The notes under the pieces were generated by a model. The model worked only from the letters and a program-made list of their open reading frames with translations, searched no databases and was not told the origin of the DNA. Shown piece after piece: positions 1 to 8,206 of a DNA stretch of 34,576 bases. Both the position numbers and the translations under genes were made by a program. Origin of the DNA: Gammaproteobacteria bacterium BRH_c0 (GTDB taxonomy: Bacteria; Pseudomonadota; Gammaproteobacteria; Pseudomonadales; Porticoccaceae); assembly GCA_000961645.1 (NCBI GenBank), contig LADM01000111.1, positions 1-34,576 on the forward strand, in the 5' to 3' direction. How positions within the stretch are numbered: position 1 is the first letter of the stretch; each line of letters opens with the position of its first letter.

Positions 1-276
1 GTTGTCCAGGATCAGGCTGTGCCAGCGCTTCAGCAGCTGGGCGCGCTCGCGGGCGCTGCTAGCGCGCCAGGCGGGGAAAGCTGCCTGGGCCGCATCCACA
101 GCGGCTTTGGCGTCCTCCGGGCCACTGTTGGGCACATGGGTAAATACCCTGTCAGTGGCGGGATCGCTGACCGGATGCCGGGCGGCGCCCAGAGCCTGCT
201 GCCAGTGGCCGCCGATAAAGTTGCCATCACACATCAGTGCTGGTCGGTTGAGTTCAAGGCTCAGGTGACTGGTCAT
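1..276 (-). CDS. gabD: Succinate-semialdehyde dehydrogenase-like aldehyde dehydrogenase, N-terminal part
   Basis: Only the first 92 codons are inside the window; the gene runs off the left edge. The ATG complement is at 274-276 and is preceded on the minus strand by a perfect AAGGAGG ribosome binding site (about 283-290). The N-terminus has the aldehyde dehydrogenase opening: a 'G-N-F-I-G-G-H-W' strand, then 'V-S-D-P-A-T-D', and the first helix with 'A-A-V-D-A-A-Q-A-A-F-P-A-W-R' and 'S-A-R-E-R-A-Q-L-L-K-R-W'. This spacing best fits the GabD branch, which oxidises succinate semialdehyde to succinate with NAD(P)+ in the cytosol. The catalytic Cys and Glu lie outside the window, so substrate is inferred. 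The family is secure; the gabD assignment is probable. Confidence 0.75.
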   Translation of the reverse strand, partial: MTSHLSLELNRPALMCDGNFIGGHWQQALGAARHPVSDPATDRVFTHVPNSGPEDAKAAVDAAQAAFPAWRASSARERAQLLKRWHSLILDN

Positions 277-328
277 CGTTAATCCTCCTTTAATCAGGTC
301 GGAATGTATGGGAGCGGCTGTGGCCGCA

Positions 329-1753
329 TCACAAATGCAGCTCGGGCTGTGACTCCCTGTTGGCAGGCAGTAACAGGGTGAAGGCGGTGACCTGGTTTGC
401 CGAAGTCACCGCGATGCTGCCGCCATGGATAGTGACGATAGCCTGGACTATCGCCAGCCCCAGGCCAACCCCTTCGCCGCGCCGTGAACGTGCCGGATCG
501 ACGCGGTAAAAGCGGTCGAAAATTTTCGGCAACTGGTCGGGGGCAATGGTGGGACCGGGGTTTTCAATCGTGATACGGGCACTGTCACCCTCGTTGGCAA
601 TGGTTGCGGTTACAGCCTGGTGTTGCGGTGTATGGCGCACTGCGTTGGCGAGCAGGTTGCCCAGTGCCCGGCGCAACATCGCGCGGTCGCCATGAATCGC
701 TGTTGCCTCACCTTGGAGTGTCAGGGCTACCTCGCGTTCCTCGGCCCAGGCTTCGTAGAAGTCGAACAGGGCCCTGATTTCCGTGGCCAGATCAATATCG
801 ACAAAAGCGGGCTTTAACATGCCGTTGTCGGTTTTTGCCAGCCACAACATATCGGCCACCATGGTGGCCAGGCGATCGTATTCCTCCAGGTTTGAATAAA
901 GCACATCGCGATATTCCTCCACCGTGCGCGCCTGGCCGAGTGCTACCTCGGTCTGGGTGGTGAGATTGGTGATGGGCGTACGCAATTCATGGGCAATATC
1001 GGCAGAGAAGTTCGACAATCGGGAAAACACATCCTCCATGCCGCCGAGCATGTCATTGAATGACGCAACCAGCTCCTGCAGTTCCTGCGGCACCTTTGCT
1101 GTTTCCAGTCGCAGGTGGAGCTTGTCGGTGCGAATGGCGCGAATTTCCGCGCTGAGGCGATGCAGGGGGCGGTGCCCGTACTGCACGGCAAACCAGGTTG
1201 CGAGCAGTGTCACCGCGCTGGCAATGATCATGATGATCCACAGAGTGTTGGCAAAATCGGCCATAAACTCGAGATGAAAATCCATACTGCTGGCGACTAC
1301 CAGCCACAGATCGGCGTCGCTTCCCGCCGCCAGTACGGCAACCCGGTAGGTGCGGTTTGTTTCCGTCCACTGGTACAGGTTGTCGGCAGCAATGTCAGCG
1401 ACAGTGGGGGCCACGCTGACGAGAGTGCGAAGATCGGGGCCTGCCGTGGCATAGAGCGTTTCGCCATTGCGGCGAAAAACGCCGAAATAAACGCCGTGAT
1501 GTCCTGACACAACAGCGGGCAGTGTCGCCTTTAAACGGTTGCTGTTTTGAGGCGCTGCGGTGGCCAGTGCCTGTTGAACAGCTTCAGCCACTACCCGCAG
1601 TTCGTCGGCGTCCTGTTCGGCAAAATGATTGGCGATGGAGCGCTGGACAATCCAGCCGATGATCAACAGGCAGCACAGGATGGCAACACCTGCCAGGGCC
1701 GTTACCCGCAGGGCCAGGGATGCCGGTCGGGAGTCGGCGGATTCATGGTTCAT
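329..1753 (-). CDS. copS: Heavy-metal sensor histidine kinase (CopS/CusS type)
   Basis: 474-residue inner-membrane sensor kinase. A first membrane segment spans about residues 15-37, a periplasmic sensor loop about 38-168 and a second membrane segment about 171-190. HAMP follows, then the HisKA helix with the phospho-acceptor His255 in 'D-I-A-H-E-L-R-T-P', an N-box near '[12 protein letters not shown]', and the ATP-lid glycines '[11 protein letters not shown]'. Length and layout match the CusS/CopS/PcoS heavy-metal family. The start codon overlaps the end of the response-regulator gene by 11 bp, so the two are translationally coupled, regulator first. Lying divergently from copA, it most likely senses periplasmic copper. 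Metal specificity is inferred from context; silver or zinc is not excluded. Confidence 0.88.
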   Translation of the reverse strand: MNHESADSRPASLALRVTALAGVAILCCLLIIGWIVQRSIANHFAEQDADELRVVAEAVQQALATAAPQNSNRLKATLPAVVSGHHGVYFGVFRRNGETLYATAGPDLRTLVSVAPTVADIAADNLYQWTETNRTYRVAVLAAGSDADLWLVVASSMDFHLEFMADFANTLWIIMIIASAVTLLATWFAVQYGHRPLHRLSAEIRAIRTDKLHLRLETAKVPQELQELVASFNDMLGGMEDVFSRLSNFSADIAHELRTPITNLTTQTEVALGQARTVEEYRDVLYSNLEEYDRLATMVADMLWLAKTDNGMLKPAFVDIDLATEIRALFDFYEAWAEEREVALTLQGEATAIHGDRAMLRRALGNLLANAVRHTPQHQAVTATIANEGDSARITIENPGPTIAPDQLPKIFDRFYRVDPARSRRGEGVGLGLAIVQAIVTIHGGSIAVTSANQVTAFTLLLPANRESQPELHL

Positions 1754-2426
1754 CAGGAATATCCAGCCTGTACCCCATGCCGCGCACGGTATGGATCAGT
1801 TTGATTGGATGGGGGTCGTCAATTTTTGCCCGCAGGCGGCGAATCGCCACATCAATCACATTGGTGTCACTGTCAAAATTCATATCCCACACCTGTGAGG
1901 CGATCAGCGAGCGCGGCAATACCTCGCCCCGCCTTCTCACCAGCAGTTCGAGCAGGGCAAACTCCTTGGCTGTCAGGTTTACCCTGGTGCCGCCCCGCAT
2001 GGCCCGTCGGCGGGGAAGATCGAGTTCAAGATCAGCCACCTGGATTCGCTCGGCAACGGCTGCGCCTGTGCCCCGCCGCAGCAGGGTGCGCACCCGCGCC
2101 AGCAGTTCGGCGAAGGCGAACGGCTTTACCAGGTAATCATCCGCACCCAGTTCCAGCCCCTTGACCCGGTCGTCAACACTGTCCCTGGCGGTCAGAAATA
2201 ACACCGGTGTATCCCGGCCGGCGTCGCGCAAGGCTTTGACAATGCGCCAGCCATCCACATCGGGCAGCATCACGTCGAGAATGATCAGGTCGAAGCTTTC
2301 GGTCATGGCCAGGTGGTGACCATCGAGGCCGTTGCGGGCCAGGGCAACAATAAAGCCGGCCTCGGACAATCCCTTGTGGAGGTAATCACCGGTTTTGATT
2401 TCGTCTTCAACTACCAGCAGTCTCAT
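1743..2426 (-). CDS. copR: OmpR-family heavy-metal response regulator (CopR/CusR type)
   Basis: 227-residue cytosolic transcription factor. The receiver domain (about 1-118) shows the acidic pair E7-D8, phospho-acceptor Asp51 in 'L-I-I-L-D-V-M-L-P', a Thr in 'F-L-T-A-R' and the Lys of 'L-V-K-P-F'. The C-terminal OmpR winged helix (about 128-223) contains '[13 protein letters not shown]' and the recognition-helix region '[15 protein letters not shown]'. This signature is that of CusR/CopR/PcoR. It is the first gene of a two-gene minus-strand operon with the sensor kinase and is divergent from copA. A palindromic copper-box-like site lies between them (2535-2550), so it probably activates copA and perhaps its own operon. 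Confidence 0.9.
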   Translation of the reverse strand: MRLLVVEDEIKTGDYLHKGLSEAGFIVALARNGLDGHHLAMTESFDLIILDVMLPDVDGWRIVKALRDAGRDTPVLFLTARDSVDDRVKGLELGADDYLVKPFAFAELLARVRTLLRRGTGAAVAERIQVADLELDLPRRRAMRGGTRVNLTAKEFALLELLVRRRGEVLPRSLIASQVWDMNFDSDTNVIDVAIRRLRAKIDDPHPIKLIHTVRGMGYRLDIPDEP

Positions 2427-2534
2427 AAGTGTTGGCTCCAGCAGCAGGGGCGACGGATTGACTGGGTGTTGGAGATGTTAGCGGGTTTTAACAGCATGGT
2501 AGACAAACACTCAGATCATGGAGATTACCCCAGC

Positions 2535-2550
2535 ATGACAATTTTGTAAT
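2535..2550. promoter_or_regulatory. Candidate CopR/CusR binding box
   Basis: ATGACAATTTTGTAAT is an imperfect palindrome (12 of 16 positions symmetric) built from TGACAA and TTGTAA half-sites. It resembles the cop/cus box recognised by CusR, PcoR and CopR (TGACAA or ATTACA arms around a short centre). It lies in the divergent copR-copA gap, about 35 bp upstream of a TATGAT -10-like element at 2584-2589. No good -35 hexamer precedes that element, as expected for an activator-dependent promoter. The transcription start would be near 2596. The box is seen directly; binding by the adjacent regulator is inferred. Confidence 0.6.
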
Positions 2551-2649
2551 CCACCCGTCATGCCCGGGACAGGGGGCGCTGCCTATGATCAGTTATCAAC
2601 ACTTCGCTGTTCGACACGGGCAAGCGACATTGCAACAGGAACCAGCTCC

Positions 2650-4446
2650 ATGACTGTGAAAGAATTTCCAGCGTCTGGCGTCGCAGATTTTCGCCGTCGA
2701 CGCTTCGTCCAGGGCCTTGCCGCAGGGGGTGTACTGCTGGGTTTGTCGGGGCTTTCCAGTGTCAGCAAGGCTTTCGCCACTGAAATGCCCAGTGCAGGCA
2801 ATCAGGCGCCAGTGCTCAGCGGCACCGAGTTCCACCTGATCATTGACCAGTCGCCAGTCAATTTCACAGGCAATCCGCGGATGGCGATCACCATCAACGG
2901 CTCCATTCCGGCCCCCACCCTGATCTGGCGGGAAGGCGACACCGTCACCCTGCGGGTCACCAACCGCCTTGCCGAGGATACCTCGATTCACTGGCACGGC
3001 CTGATTTTGCCGTTTCAAATGGACGGCGTGCCGGGCATCAGTTTCCCTGGCATTAAACCTGGTGAAACCTTCACCTACCGCTTCAAGGTCAGGCAAACCG
3101 GCACCTACTGGTACCACTCCCACAGCGGATTTCAGGAGATGCTGGGCATGTACGGGGCCATTGTCATTGTGCCTGCCCGGGGCGAGCGCATCGGCGCCGA
3201 TCGCGATCATGTGGTGGTGTTGTCCGACTGGACTGACGCTGATCCCATGGCCGTGTTCGCCCGATTGAAACAGCAGAGCGATTACTACAATTTCAATCAG
3301 CCCACTGTTGGCGACTTGGTCAGCGATGTCCGGCGTCATGGGCTGCGCCAGGCTGTCGCCATGCGCAACATGTGGAATGCGATGCGGATGAATCCCACCG
3401 ATCTGGGGGACCTGTCCGGCGAGACCCTGACGTTCCTGATGAATGGCACAACACCAGCCGGTAACTGGCGGGGGATTTTCAAACGCGGCGAGCGGGTGCG
3501 CCTGCGCTTTATCAACGCGGCCAGCAGCACTTTTTATGATGTGCGGATACCGGGCCTGACAATGACGGTGGTGCAGGCCGACGGCCAGGATGTGGAGCCA
3601 GTCAGCGTCGATGAATTCCGCTTTGGCCCGGCGGAAACTTACGATGTGATTGTCGAACCCCGGGACGACGCCTATACCATTTTTGCCCAGACCATGGAGC
3701 GCAGTGGCTATGCGCGCGGCACCCTGGCGCTGGATGCCAGTCTCAGTGCGCCAGTGCCACAGGTGGATGCGCCGGAAAAGCTGGGTATGACTGACATGAT
3801 GGGCGCGATGAATCATGGTGGCGGAGATGGTCAGGTAATAAAAGATGACGGAGCGCATGGCGCCATGGCCATGAACCATACCGCCCATCAGGGGCACAGC
3901 AGGGGATGGGCGGTGCCATCTAAAACGGTTCGCCATGCCCGCAGCGAGTATGGTCCTTCCGTGGATATGCGGGTGGATATGCCGCGTACCAATCTCGATG
4001 ATCCCGGCGTCGGTCTGCGCAACAACGGTCGCCGGGTGCTCACTCTTGCCGACCTGCATTCACGGGATGGTGTTATTGATGACCGGCGGCTACCGGTGCG
4101 GGAGATCGAGCTGCATCTTACTGGCAATATGGAACGCTACAGCTGGTCGATTGATGGCCTGGAATTTGGCCAGAGCACGCCGGTGCATATGAAGCAGGGT
4201 GAACGCCTGCGGGTCATCCTCCACAACGACACCATGATGACCCACCCCATGCACCTGCACGGCATGTGGAGTGATCTGGAGGACGATCAGGGCAATCTGT
4301 TGGCGCGCCGACACACCATTCCGGTTCAGCCTGCACAGCGCATCAGCTTCCGCACTACTCCCCATGAACTGGGGCGCTGGGCCTGGCACTGCCATCTGAT
4401 GTTCCATATGGATGCCGGGATGTTCCGCGAGGTGGTGGTGTCATGA
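2650..4446 (+). CDS. copA: Copper resistance multicopper oxidase CopA
   Basis: 598-residue periplasmic multicopper oxidase of the PcoA/CopA type, which oxidises and sequesters Cu(I). The ATG at 2650 was chosen over an in-frame upstream start at 2560. It places a twin-arginine signal (Arg run at residues 15-18, then F-V-Q-G and a hydrophobic stretch) at the N-terminus, so the folded protein is exported by Tat. Copper ligands are visible: H-W-H-G at 114-117, 'W-Y-H-S-H-S-G', 'H-P-M-H-L-H-G-M' near 532, and the C-terminal 'H-C-H-L-M-F-H-M-D-A-G-M'. A Met/His-rich insert (about 379-416) with M-T-D-M-M-G-A-M-N-H is the expected copper-binding loop. The stop overlaps the copB start (ATGA), so copAB is an operon. 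Confidence 0.95.
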   Translation: MTVKEFPASGVADFRRRRFVQGLAAGGVLLGLSGLSSVSKAFATEMPSAGNQAPVLSGTEFHLIIDQSPVNFTGNPRMAITINGSIPAPTLIWREGDTVTLRVTNRLAEDTSIHWHGLILPFQMDGVPGISFPGIKPGETFTYRFKVRQTGTYWYHSHSGFQEMLGMYGAIVIVPARGERIGADRDHVVVLSDWTDADPMAVFARLKQQSDYYNFNQPTVGDLVSDVRRHGLRQAVAMRNMWNAMRMNPTDLGDLSGETLTFLMNGTTPAGNWRGIFKRGERVRLRFINAASSTFYDVRIPGLTMTVVQADGQDVEPVSVDEFRFGPAETYDVIVEPRDDAYTIFAQTMERSGYARGTLALDASLSAPVPQVDAPEKLGMTDMMGAMNHGGGDGQVIKDDGAHGAMAMNHTAHQGHSRGWAVPSKTVRHARSEYGPSVDMRVDMPRTNLDDPGVGLRNNGRRVLTLADLHSRDGVIDDRRLPVREIELHLTGNMERYSWSIDGLEFGQSTPVHMKQGERLRVILHNDTMMTHPMHLHGMWSDLEDDQGNLLARRHTIPVQPAQRISFRTTPHELGRWAWHCHLMFHMDAGMFREVVVS

Positions 4447-5429
4447 GGGAGATCGCATTCGTCAGCTGTGGGACAAAGGCCGACATCTTCACCGGGCTAA
4501 TTGTCGTGGTATTTGCCATGGCAACTTTTCTGGCCAATCCGCTCTCGGCACAGGAGCATGGCGACCATGATCCCCATGCCGGGCACAGCATGACCGCGCC
4601 AGTCGAACGGAGGCATAACTCCAGAGACGATAGCGGCAAATCTGATGCAGGCAACTTGCGGGGTACAACGCATGGGCACATGCAGGGCGGTTCAGCGCCA
4701 GCCGACGCCCGCGATCCCCACGCCTATTCCGCAGGCCACACACTGACCACTGGCCCCTATGCCTTGTCGGATCAGCGCCAGCTTCATTTGATGGACGAGC
4801 ACAATTTGCACGGTTTTATGTTTGATCGGCTCGAGTATAGCGACAGGAAAGGCGACAACCCGCTCGTCTATGATACCCAGGCCTGGTATGGCCGCACCTA
4901 CGACCGACTGGTGATCAAGGCCGAAGGTGAGCTGGTCGATGGCACGCTGGAGGAGTCCCGCACCGAACTGTTATGGGGCCATGCCATTGCGGCCTTCTGG
5001 GATAGCCAGCTGGGCCTGCGCCATGACAGTGGCGAAGCTGGCGTCGATCGAACCTGGCTGGCCCTTGGCGTGCAGGGGCTGGCTCCCTACTGGTTTGAGG
5101 TGGATGCCAGCGTCTATCTGGGCGACAGTGGCCGCAGTGCCCTGCGACTGGAAACCGAATATGACCTGCTGTTGAGCCAGCGTTTGATTCTGCAGCCGCG
5201 AGTTGAGTTGAATCTGTACGGCAGGGAAGACAGGGACAACGGCATTGGCAGCGGCCTGTCGGATGTTGCCGCCGGGTTGCGCCTGCGCTACGAATTCAGT
5301 CGCCAGCTGGCGCCTTATATCGGGGTGGAGTGGACGCAAAAATATGGCAACAGTGCCGATCTGGCGCGGCAAGACAACAGCCCCGTCAGTGATACCCGCT
5401 GGGTAGCCGGTGTGCGGATCTGGTTTTGA
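4443..5429 (+). CDS. copB: Copper resistance outer-membrane protein CopB
   Basis: 328 residues. An N-terminal hydrophobic signal segment (about 14-36) is followed by a His/Met/Asp-rich region (about 37-100, with H-G-D-H-D-P-H-A-G-H-S-M) thought to bind copper. A C-terminal beta-barrel follows, of alternating amphipathic strands ending in aromatic Phe as outer-membrane proteins do. Typical CopB/PcoB landmarks are 'Y-D-T-Q-A-W-Y-G', 'T-E-L-L-W-G-H-A-I-A' and the final 'R-W-V-A-G-V-R-I-W-F'. Translation is coupled to copA through the 4-bp ATGA overlap. CopB is known to be required with CopA for full copper resistance; its exact transport role is not settled. Confidence 0.93.
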   Translation: MREIAFVSCGTKADIFTGLIVVVFAMATFLANPLSAQEHGDHDPHAGHSMTAPVERRHNSRDDSGKSDAGNLRGTTHGHMQGGSAPADARDPHAYSAGHTLTTGPYALSDQRQLHLMDEHNLHGFMFDRLEYSDRKGDNPLVYDTQAWYGRTYDRLVIKAEGELVDGTLEESRTELLWGHAIAAFWDSQLGLRHDSGEAGVDRTWLALGVQGLAPYWFEVDASVYLGDSGRSALRLETEYDLLLSQRLILQPRVELNLYGREDRDNGIGSGLSDVAAGLRLRYEFSRQLAPYIGVEWTQKYGNSADLARQDNSPVSDTRWVAGVRIWF

Positions 5430-5478
5430 ACGCTATAGTGTCAACAGCCCCTAGTGACTTAACGACAGGAACCCGTCA

Positions 5479-5802
5479 ATGAAAACATCGAAAAATACCT
5501 GCCTGCTGGCATTCCCGCTATTGCTGGTGACCCTCTGGGCTGTCGCCCATGATCCCTCCGAGCATGCTGAAAAGAACGTCAAACCCGACTGTGCAGCCAT
5601 GGATCATGATGGCATGGACAACAATGATCCGGTGATGCAGGCGATGATGAAGAAGTGCATGTCGGAAAAGTCTGGCAGCGACGATCATCACGACCACGAC
5701 CACGACCACGACCATGACAAGGGCCAGCAAGACAGCGCAGCCAGCCCGCGGGCGGAGGACAGCCCCGCGTCGGATGAACACTCTGGCCACGGGGATCATT
5801 AA
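5479..5802 (+). CDS. Small exported His/Asp-rich metal-binding protein
   Basis: 107 residues with a Sec-type signal peptide (about 1-24, cleavage near A-V-A-H). The mature protein has a Met/Cys segment 'M-D-H-D-G-M-D-N-N-D' then 'P-V-M-Q-A-M-M-K-K-C-M', and after that an almost pure (His-Asp)n run, 'D-D-H-H-D-H-D-H-D-H-D-H-D'. The C-terminus ends H-S-G-H-G-D-H. An AGGA ribosome site lies at about 5467-5470. It follows copB by 49 bp and precedes a cytochrome c gene. I do not recognise a named family. The composition argues for periplasmic metal buffering: soft Cu(I) sites at the Met/Cys segment, and Cu(II)/Zn(II)/Ni(II) at the His-Asp run. Function is inferred from composition and context. Confidence 0.8.
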   Translation: MKTSKNTCLLAFPLLLVTLWAVAHDPSEHAEKNVKPDCAAMDHDGMDNNDPVMQAMMKKCMSEKSGSDDHHDHDHDHDHDKGQQDSAASPRAEDSPASDEHSGHGDH

Positions 5803-5826
5803 TAACATCGGCAAGGATCTGTCATC

Positions 5827-6375
5827 GTGAAATGTGTGAAGAAATTGCTGTTAGTCGCTGTGTTCACTGCCGTGGCAGGTGCGGCGTTCCTGTATTCCGG
5901 CGTTTACCCTGTCGGCGCCGATGTAGAGCATCAGCGCTGGGTTTACTGGTTGCTGGAAACCCTGCGTGAACGCTCGATTGCACGGGCGTCGCAGGACATT
6001 GAAGTGCCTGCCCTCGACGCCCCCGAACTGTTGCTGGCGGGCGGGCCCGACTATAACGAGATGTGCGCCAGCTGCCATCTCAAACCCGGCAAGGACAACA
6101 GCGACCTGAGTATTGGCCTCTACCCGGCACCGCCAAACCTGTCGCTCGGTTCCGACCAGGGGCAGTCCGGCGACGATGCTCAATCAGCGGCTGCCAGGCA
6201 ATTCTGGATTATCAAGCACGGCATCAAGGCGTCAGGCATGCCCGCCTGGGGACCAACTCACGACGACCAGCGCATCTGGGCCATGGTGGCTTTTCTGCAA
6301 AAGCTTCCCGACCTGACACCCGTGCAGTACCAGATCCTGACCGCCAGAAGTGAAAGTGATGATCACGGTCATTAG
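5827..6375 (+). CDS. c-type cytochrome of the copper-resistance cluster
   Basis: 182 residues starting at GTG 5827, with AAGGA eight bases upstream. An uncleaved or cleavable hydrophobic N-terminal segment lies at about 5-25. One haem c site, C80-A-S-C83-H84, is present; the probable distal ligand is the Met in 'K-A-S-G-M-P-A-W-G'. The fold resembles class I cytochrome c domains with the 'I-W-A-M-V-A-F-L-Q-K-L-P' C-terminal helix. The last residues are S-D-D-H-G-H, a metal-binding-like tail. It sits between the His/Asp-rich protein and the czc genes. An electron-transfer role alongside CopA or in copper redox is plausible but not shown. Confidence 0.87.
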   Translation: MKCVKKLLLVAVFTAVAGAAFLYSGVYPVGADVEHQRWVYWLLETLRERSIARASQDIEVPALDAPELLLAGGPDYNEMCASCHLKPGKDNSDLSIGLYPAPPNLSLGSDQGQSGDDAQSAAARQFWIIKHGIKASGMPAWGPTHDDQRIWAMVAFLQKLPDLTPVQYQILTARSESDDHGH

Positions 6376-6454
6376 AACCTGGCGGCAAGGGTTTTTTGTT
6401 ACGCGTGTTAGGATGTTTCGGTGCTAAAAGGTACCAAGGGCAATTGAAAGACAC

Positions 6455-6814
6455 ATGGTAAAAAACTGGGTTCTAATGTTGATGATGGTGCTGGTGGCAC
6501 TGCAGTCACTGACAGTGATTGCAGACAGCCTGCAACTTCATCCGTCTGATGCCGAGCATGCGCACCACGGAGACATTCATGGTGGCGTTGCCCATGCCAG
6601 TCAGCTTGACCCGCTCGAAATCGACAGCGATACCACCGGCCACCCGGACCATGCAGAACACTGCCACACTGGCCACTGCCATGGTTCACTCCTGTTGCTT
6701 GTCACTCAGCCCTATGAGCTGAGTTTGCGCTTGCCTTTCACGGACACATCCACCCCTGATGCTGACATATCGTCAGCCCACATTGCAGCCATTCTCCGCC
6801 CTCCCATCGTCTGA
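6455..6814 (+). CDS. czcI: CzcI-like / DUF2946-like small His-rich periplasmic protein
   Basis: 119 residues. An N-terminal signal segment (about 4-24, 'V-L-M-L-M-M-V-L-V-A-L-Q-S-L') is followed by a His-rich mature part: 'A-E-H-A-H-H-G-D-I-H-G-G' and 'H-A-E-H-C-H-T-G-H-C-H-G' (about 67-77, with C70 and C75). The C-terminus ends '...I-L-R-P-P-I-V', like the R-P-P tail of CzcI proteins. It lies directly upstream of czcCBA, the position of czcI in Cupriavidus metallidurans. CzcI is a small periplasmic regulator or modulator of the czc operon whose mechanism is poorly known. The name rests on size, His content, tail motif and position. Confidence 0.65.
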   Translation: MVKNWVLMLMMVLVALQSLTVIADSLQLHPSDAEHAHHGDIHGGVAHASQLDPLEIDSDTTGHPDHAEHCHTGHCHGSLLLLVTQPYELSLRLPFTDTSTPDADISSAHIAAILRPPIV

Positions 6815-6872
6815 TCCTGCGAAAGCGTTCCCGCTACGGGAAGACTTCTTTTTCTTTCACAGGATATTTCAC

Positions 6873-8183
6873 ATGTTGTCTGTAAATCACTTGAAAAGGT
6901 GGTGTGGCGCGCACACGCGCCACCTGTTTCTGAACTTGCTGCTTATGGTCTTGCTGGCAGGTGTTGCGCTTGCTGGCCGCGCCGCAGAACCGCAATTAAC
7001 CCTGGGCCAGGCCATTGCGCGAACACTGGCGGCCAACCCCGATCTTCAGGTCTTTGACTTGCGTTTGCAGGGGTTGGAGGGGCGGCGCTTGACGGCTGAG
7101 CAGAGCCCCGGATACGAGCTGGGGGTGGAGGTGGAGAATATTCTCGGTAGCGGGACCTTCAAGGGTGCCGATGCGGTGGAATATACCCTGTCGCTCTCGT
7201 CCGTGGTTGAGCTGGGCGGCAAGCGGCTGGCCCGCAGCGGACTGGTCGCCTCCCAATTTTCCCTCACAGAAGCAGAACGTGAGGCTGACACCCTGAATGT
7301 GCTGGGACAGGTGACACAAGGCTTCGTCGCCGCGCTGGCGTTGCAGGAAAAACTCAAGCTGGCTGCCGATGCAGTCGAACTGGCGCAAACCACCCACGAC
7401 ATTGTTGCCCTGCGCGCCAGCCGCGGTGCAACGCCCGCTGCGGAAGTGCTGCGCGCCAGGTCCGCCCTGACTCAAAGCCGTATCGAAAAAGCCCGCCTGC
7501 AAAGCGAATACGACAGCCGCAAAGTCGCTCTGGCAGCGCTGTGGGGTGAAAGCTCTGTGGATTTTCCTCCTCTGGCCGGGGATTTGTTTCATTTTGGCGC
7601 CAGCGACAGTTTCGAGACGTTGTACCGGCAGGCCAGTGAGAACCCGATGATTCAGGTTTACGCCAGCGAGCAACGCCTGCGCGAAGCCGAGGTGCAGTTG
7701 GCGCGCAGCCAGTCTCAGGCGGATATCCGTTGGCAGGTGGGTATGCGTCGCTTGGAGGAGACAGGCGATTCAGCCCTGGTGGCCGGGTTGTCGATGCCGC
7801 TGTTTGCCGACAGGCGCAACCGCGGCGCAGTGCAGTCGGCAATAGCGGCGCAGGACGAGGTGGAATACCGCAAGCGTGGTGCCCTGGTGCGGCTTCATGG
7901 CCGTTTGTTCGAGGCCTGGAGCACGCGCCAGCACAGTATCGATGCCGTCAACCAGATTCGCGGGCAGATGCTGCCCGATCTGACCCGCGCCCTGGGTTTG
8001 ACTCAGGGCGCCTACGAAAGCGGCCGCTACAGCTATGTGGAGTGGGTTGCTGCCCAGCGGGAACTGTTGAGCGCCCGCGTGGCTCTGGTCGACGCCGCCA
8101 CTGCAGCGCTACTCAACCAGGCCCTGATCGAACAACTCACGGCGCAGCCCATGGCTGCATCGCCGAGCGCGTTGACGCGCTAA
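6873..8183 (+). CDS. czcC: Outer-membrane factor of RND metal efflux pump (CzcC type)
   Basis: 436 residues when started at ATG 6873. An upstream in-frame start at 6759 would overlap the czcI-like gene, whereas 6873 has AGGA at 6861-6864 and yields a proper signal peptide (hydrophobic about 18-35, cleavage near G-R-A-A-E). The mature protein has the duplicated outer-membrane efflux (TolC-like) domain: 'L-T-L-G-Q-A-I-A-R-T-L-A-A-N-P-D-L' opens the first repeat. Long heptad-like Ala/Leu/Gln-rich helices follow, with the second repeat around 'L-R-E-A-E-V-Q-L-A-R-S-Q-S'. It forms the outer-membrane channel for the pump whose adaptor and RND pump are the next two genes. Confidence 0.9.
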   Translation: MLSVNHLKRWCGAHTRHLFLNLLLMVLLAGVALAGRAAEPQLTLGQAIARTLAANPDLQVFDLRLQGLEGRRLTAEQSPGYELGVEVENILGSGTFKGADAVEYTLSLSSVVELGGKRLARSGLVASQFSLTEAEREADTLNVLGQVTQGFVAALALQEKLKLAADAVELAQTTHDIVALRASRGATPAAEVLRARSALTQSRIEKARLQSEYDSRKVALAALWGESSVDFPPLAGDLFHFGASDSFETLYRQASENPMIQVYASEQRLREAEVQLARSQSQADIRWQVGMRRLEETGDSALVAGLSMPLFADRRNRGAVQSAIAAQDEVEYRKRGALVRLHGRLFEAWSTRQHSIDAVNQIRGQMLPDLTRALGLTQGAYESGRYSYVEWVAAQRELLSARVALVDAATAALLNQALIEQLTAQPMAASPSALTR

Positions 8184-8206
8184 CCACACAAGACAGGATT
8201 TGAGTC

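Noticed and set aside
2560-2649. Longer copA start
   Set aside because: The 30 extra residues would bury the twin-arginine signal and would begin upstream of the likely transcription start.
6351-6397. Terminator between the cytochrome c and czcI-like genes
   Set aside because: CCGCCAG/CTGGCGG can pair and a T-run follows, but the loop exceeds 20 bases and six bases separate stem and T-run; too weak to call.
6759-6872. Longer czcC start
   Set aside because: It overlaps the czcI-like gene and hides the signal peptide; the ATG at 6873 has a ribosome site.
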